The position numbers and the translations under genes are program-made. From Persicaria tinctoria (lineage: Eukaryota; Streptophyta; Magnoliopsida; Caryophyllales; Polygonaceae): 64,000 bases of DNA. Shown here in pieces: positions 60,096 to 64,000 of the stretch (its first letter is position 1; each line of letters begins with the position of its first letter). The notes below the pieces were generated by a model. The model had not been told where the DNA came from, ran no database searches, and saw only the letters and a list, made by a program, of their open reading frames with translations. The stretch is taken from assembly GCA_037127255.1 (NCBI GenBank), contig JBANSL010000020.1, forward strand, positions 53,295,098-53,359,097, in the 5' to 3' direction.

Positions 60096-60164
60096 AGCCT
60101 ATTAGCTCAATGGGAGAGCATTGTGGTCATACATAAAGATGTGGGTTCAATTCCCACATAGGCT
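60096..60164 (+). tRNA. tRNA-like sequence, complete cloverleaf with a 6-nt anticodon loop
   Basis: 69 nt. Acceptor AGCCTAT/ATAGGCT pairs fully, D arm GCTC/GAGC, T arm GTGGG-TTCAATT-CCCAC. The A box TAGCTCAATGG and B box GGTTCAATTCC match consensus. The anticodon stem TTGTG/CATAA pairs with one G-U but encloses only GTCATA, one base short. CAT would be the likely anticodon. Probably a pseudo-tRNA or tRNA-derived element. No T-run terminator follows. Confidence 0.5.
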
Positions 60165-60295
60165 TATTATTTACATGACACGTGGATTGTTTTACATGAC
60201 ACGTCAATTGTTTTGCATGAAATTTGATGAAAGCATGGAAGCATGCCCTCAGAAGCATTCTTATTCTTTGATGAATGGAAGCATGCCCTTGACCG

Positions 60296-60530
60296 CCTTC
60301 TAGATGTCGTGGCTTCAGAAGCAATTAAGAGCTTTGTACATAGTGTCCATGTCATAACCACGCAGCAGAGAGAAGAAATCAAGGTTAAAAGGAAAACAGA
60401 AAATGTATCAAAGGAGCTCGAGAAGAAAGCCTCTTCTCTTAGAAACATAGAGAAGAAATATTACAACTCTTATTCAATGGTTGGCTTGGGAGGACCAGAC
60501 AACGGCCTTAAAATAGATGACGACCCATAG
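60296..60530 (+). pseudogene. Captured coiled-coil exon of a plant protein
   Basis: Open frame with [20 protein letters not shown], then [20 protein letters not shown] and [18 protein letters not shown], ending at TAG 60528-60530. The sequence looks like a conserved coiled-coil domain of a larger plant protein. I cannot name the family. No flanking exons of it are visible. The upstream GGAAGCATGCCCT is duplicated at 60237 and 60278. Confidence 0.5.
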
Positions 60531-60689
60531 AGAAGAAATACTTTCAAGACATGACCAGTTTTTCTTCCTTGTTCGGCTCAACACTGGAGACGGTATGTAC
60601 TCGGTTCTATGCTATAAAATAGACGACGACCCATACGTAGATTTCTGGTCCTATGCTATAAAATAGACAACGAACCTATGATATAAAAT

Positions 60690-61365
60690 AACATGACAGG
60701 TAATGCGAATCGATCATCTTCTCCTTAATGAAAGAAAATAACATGACAGGTAATTCTATTAACATGACAGGTTATAACCTTTAACATGACAGGTGATGCG
60801 AATCGATCCTCTTCTCCTTAATGAAAGAAAATAACATGACAGATAATGCTATTAACAAGACATGTTATGCCCTTTAACATGACAGGTTGTTTGACCCAAA
60901 AGTTCTTGGTGTTCCTAAACCAAAACTTGTCTATCCAAGAAATGAAAGAGTTCTCCGTTGTTATACATAAATCAAAACGAGGCCCATACTTGAAATCAAA
61001 TGTTTATAATTACATTAGATAAACTACATGCTTCAAGCTCTTGAGATTTCCTTCAATTTGAAATCCTAGTACCCCCCAACCTCCATATCGGTCAACAAGA
61101 AACATATACAAGTTGAAGCATGCTTCAAGTTCTTGTGGTGCCTCATCATCTCCTAAGTACCACCCAAGCCCCATATCTGTCAATAAGAAACATGACATGT
61201 GATGCTATTAACATGACGGGTTATACCCTTTAACATGACAGGTTACAACCTTTCACATGACAGGTAATGCAAATCGATTATTTCTCTTTGATGAAAGAAA
61301 ATAACATGACAGGTAATGCTATTAACAAGACAGGTTATACCCTTTAACATGACAGGTTATTTGCT
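60690..61365. repeat. Array of AACATGACAGGT motifs in larger composite units
   Basis: About fourteen copies of AACATGACAGGT(T/A)AT or close variants. Many lie in a composite unit of about 95 bp that also contains GCGAATCGATC and TTAATGAAAGAAAATAAC. Two related motifs (ACATGACACGT) lie at 60174 and 60195. Confidence 0.85.
61010..61198 (-). repeat. Two diverged copies of a short coding-like unit within the motif array
   Basis: On minus, FLLTDMGLGWYLG and FLVDRYGGWGVLG are versions of one unit, as are the DNA words CATATCGGTCAACAAGAAAC and CATATCTGTCAATAAGAAAC. Unknown origin. Confidence 0.5.
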
Positions 61366-63000
61366 GATCTACAATCTCTAAGCTTATTCGGTAAAAGAGA
61401 TACATTGTCCCACTTAAAGTACGCAATGACTAAGATGGGAAGCAAGTCTCATTTGAAGAGGGTTTTTAAACTGAAATTAACTGTCCACCCTATAGTTTCC
61501 TACTCGACACCAATCGATTGTTTACTAGACACATTTTAGGTTTTTCCTCTCTTCCGGGCTATGGTTGTCTACTGGACACCTTATGATTGTCTACTGGACA
61601 CCTTGTGGTTGGCTCAAAACGAACAAATTGAGTGATCCAATCAATAGTTAAATATACATATTGATAATCTGATATACATATACTCTGTCCAATCAACTAA
61701 TCAAGTGATCAACTAAGTTACTATCATATATCAAGGAACATATGACCCAAAAACAGATCTGAGTTGATGCAATGACACTAACAGAAATGATCCAAACTTG
61801 ATTAAACTTGACAAGAAAGTTGATTCTCTGCACTCAACGTTTCCCATTTGCAAATACTCCACCAACACCGCAAATACTCCACCAACACCACACATATTAT
61901 CTTTATGGTGAGTTGCTGTCATATTTGCACAAGAAGCTCTTTTTCTGACTCATATCTGTTACAACTTACAATTGTTGTCTCGTTTACTTGCCAGTCCCAA
62001 CTGTTCGTAATCACAATTCACAAATTTGCAATTAATTTTCTTATGTTGTTCGTTCTGCAACTGCACGCAAGTCTGCAACTTGTTATAACCGTGAAATTGA
62101 GAGAGAGACCGTGAAATCGATCGAGAGAGGGAGAGAGACAGCGAGAGCAGTTCACCATCACCAGCGCACAACCAGTCGTGATGCACCACCAGCCCACCAC
62201 CGGAGAAGTCGAGCACGGGAGACGCCAAAGACCGAAGAAGTCGAAGGAACGATCAACGAACAAATTGAACGATTCACAAATCACACTTCGCAAGAATGCC
62301 AAGGACGAAGAAAACGTCATTCCCGCAGATCTGAGAAATCCGGCCTTGATTTTGTTCCAAATCCTCAATTTCACAGCTTCGACTTCTTCCGATCTTCTTC
62401 CTCTCTCTGAGAAATCCGGCCATCATTCCCGCAGATCTGAGAAAGTTGATCCCGGTGTCGGTGCTTCCGTGTTGAACCAACTAGCAGCAGCCGACCTCTA
62501 TGGATCTGAATACCTTAAGAAAACGTCTTTCCCCTTCAAGTGGCGGCATGAGCGGTGCAGAAAGGAGGGGGGTCGAGGAGCGGCGGCGAGGGCGGTGCAG
62601 CAGGTGGACCAGGAAGTGGCAGCGACGACAATGGTGGTGGTTGGCGCCGCTCCCCTTCGATCTTCCGATCTTCTTCCTCTCTCTGTTACACATCCCTCTC
62701 TCTCCCCTACGTCACTCCCTCTTTTCCTATTAATTTCCCCGATTTCCCTTCTCTTTTTACCGGATGATATTGCAATTTTTTAAGGGGGGAAGATTAGCCC
62801 TTGCAGTTATTGTGGATAGTGGGTTAGGCTAGTAAACTTTTTCGAGAAAAGAGTCATATATTAACATTCCCTCTAAATTTTATTTAATATCAATCCTACC
62901 CCTTATATAAAAATTAAACTCCTTTTGCCGTCATTTAGGATTTCAACCTCTGAAATATCAAATATGGATACTCAATCCCACCTTCGGTATTCCACCTCCA
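61366..63000. other. Repeat-rich non-coding stretch with a GC-rich block
   Basis: 61566-61611 repeats GTCTACTGGACACCTT twice. 62110-62780 is GC-rich with overlapping frames on both strands and two copies each of CCGCAGATCTGAGAAA and CTTCCGATCTTCTTCCTCTC; I see no convincing protein domain. Confidence 0.4.
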
Positions 63001-63036
63001 ATGGCGACGTCTAATCGCCCTCTCAAATACGTTGTC
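63001..63036 (+). pseudogene. First-exon fragment, PhzF-like
   Basis: ATG at 63001 gives MATSNRPLKYVV before a GTAAGT donor at 63037. Plant phenazine-biosynthesis PhzF-like proteins start with a similar KYVVVDAF segment across such an intron. No second exon in the window. Confidence 0.3.
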
Positions 63037-63299
63037 GTAAGTCTCTTTCTCTGTTAGTCTTTTGCGGTTATCGTCGAAAATTAAAAATGGTCAATGTTGA
63101 CTAGTAAATGTTAAAACTAAAAACGGTCAAAAGGGAAAGGGAGAGGGTTAGAGATGGGAAAGGAAGAGTAAAAGTGTCAAAAATGAATATTTATTTAATT
63201 ATCACAATTTTTTTAGAAATCCAATAAATTAAACCTTAAATAATTAATTTATATATATATATATTGAATTTATATTGTTAAACTTACTAAAAAGGAAAA

Positions 63300-63530
63300 G
63301 AGATAAAATACATGGATGAATAGAAATTGAATTTAGTAAATTAAATAATATTATAAAATAAAAGAGATAAAATATAAGGATGGATATAAATTAACAATTG
63401 GATAGAAATATGCTGACATTATCTGAGCTTCCTTTCCATTTCATTTATTTATTTGTCCCTCAACTTTTTTTGCTCGTTAATTAATCTCCTCAAGCTTACC
63501 AGCCAAGATCTCATAATCAAATTCCAAGGA
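63300..63530 (-). pseudogene. Third fragment of the kinesin gene (exon 9) with shared flank
   Basis: 63425-63530 matches kinesin exon 9 at 8170-8290 (GAGCTTC, TTTCCATTTCATTTAT, TTTGTCCCTCAACTTTT, CTCATAATCAAATTC), and 63300-63400 matches the sequence next to the kinesin pseudogene at 47578-47640. It therefore derives from the pseudogene copy, not from the intact gene. Confidence 0.75.
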
Positions 63531-63659
63531 GGATTAGATAAGTTCCACTTCCATATTTTTTTTATGTAAATTTTTTTTCCTTCTCCTATTTCTATTTTTT
63601 AAAATATAATGCCCAGAAAATGTTGTTTGTAGAAATTCAATTCATAAAAAGTAAAAAAA

Positions 63660-64000
63660 CTCATCACCTGAACATGCAGTAGCTCCCTCAACACAACCCC
63701 TCGAGTGGATGAATAACAATATAACATGCATTGTTCCGAGCTCCAAACTCTCGTCCAAAAGGACGCTCTTGAGTAGTGGATCAGCAAGGTATGACACCGC
63801 CCTAATCCTTTCTTTGTATCAAAAAAAATATAACATGCAATGTTTTACAGTCTTTAGAATGGTATAGGAAATTTGGGATTCCCAAATCTCTACCAATTTT
63901 TTACCAATGCCTCCTTCTTGTCATCATCCAACCGAACCGGCCTAGTTAGTAAATGTCTCAAAGCTTTATTCCTAAGGAGTATAAGAAGTCGGAACTTTAC
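63660..64000. repeat. Segment duplicated from 45395-45570
   Basis: Same order and orientation of shared words as 45395-45570. Interrupted by the retroposon piece at 63736-63826. Runs off the window. Confidence 0.7.
63736..63826 (+). mobile_element. 5'-truncated LINE/SINE piece
   Basis: AATATAACATGCATTGTT at 63718-63735 recurs with one change at 63827-63844, right after TTTGTATC and a run of A. Target duplication plus A tail indicate a short non-LTR insertion. Confidence 0.65.

Noticed and set aside
62111..62783. Overlapping open frames up to 201 codons
   Set aside because: Compositionally biased, with internal DNA repeats and no domain or splice pattern. Reported only as a GC-rich block.

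Overview
This is plant nuclear DNA, from a eudicot judging by its AT-rich non-coding sequence, short AT-rich introns and transposon families. I cannot name the species. There is no prokaryotic, organellar or viral replicon signature. Three quarters of the window is transposable elements and repeats. The rest is one complete host gene, two small uncharacterised genes, and a set of gene fragments.

Layout. 1-511: C-terminal exons of a VPS33-like gene, cut by the window edge and ending abnormally. 1638-2804 (-): a two-exon gene of unknown function with nested peptide repeats. 4321-11309 (-): a complete 21-exon armadillo-repeat kinesin (ARK1/KIN-UC type, 1064 aa predicted). 11.9-14.0 kb: a Tourist-like MITE and a small MULE with a perfect 9-bp target duplication. 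14.3-22.6 kb: a non-autonomous LTR element (185-bp LTRs, TSD TTGAT) holding a nested 2.8-kb solo-LTR-like element (TSD GTACA) and a nested poly(A) retroposon. 23.65-28.8 kb: a Ty3-gypsy deletion derivative with 1.05-kb LTRs that keeps a broken gag but no reverse transcriptase or integrase. 28.8-32.7 kb: copies of an unidentified repeat family, including a 0.67-kb direct repeat. 32.9-43.9 kb: an 11-kb Mutator-like element (MULE) inserted in a TA repeat. It carries a Ulp1/C48-protease-like gene (+), a small two-exon gene (-) and a FAR1/MuDR transposase gene (-); the two large genes are both damaged.

45.4-57.0 kb: a segmental duplication zone. A small two-exon gene occurs twice (46.4 and 52.3 kb) and flanks a truncated, intron-containing copy of the kinesin gene. 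A LINE remnant and a 3.5-kb LTR element without gag or pol (TSD AAATA) lie in the same zone. 57.0-63.0 kb: a mosaic of pieces that resemble exons of unrelated genes, almost all on the + strand: a BED finger, two SPIKE1 exons, a coiled-coil exon and a PhzF-like first exon. A cloverleaf-forming tRNA-like sequence and an array of AACATGACAGGT motifs are in the same stretch. 63.3-64.0 kb: a further fragment of the kinesin duplication.

The ARK kinesin is the only gene I would call clearly functional. The most interesting objects are the 11-kb three-gene MULE, whose protease-like domain appears to lack its catalytic His and Cys; the kinesin duplication scattered in three places; and the gene-fragment mosaic. 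Exon boundaries were chosen by eye from GT-AG signals and reading-frame continuity.
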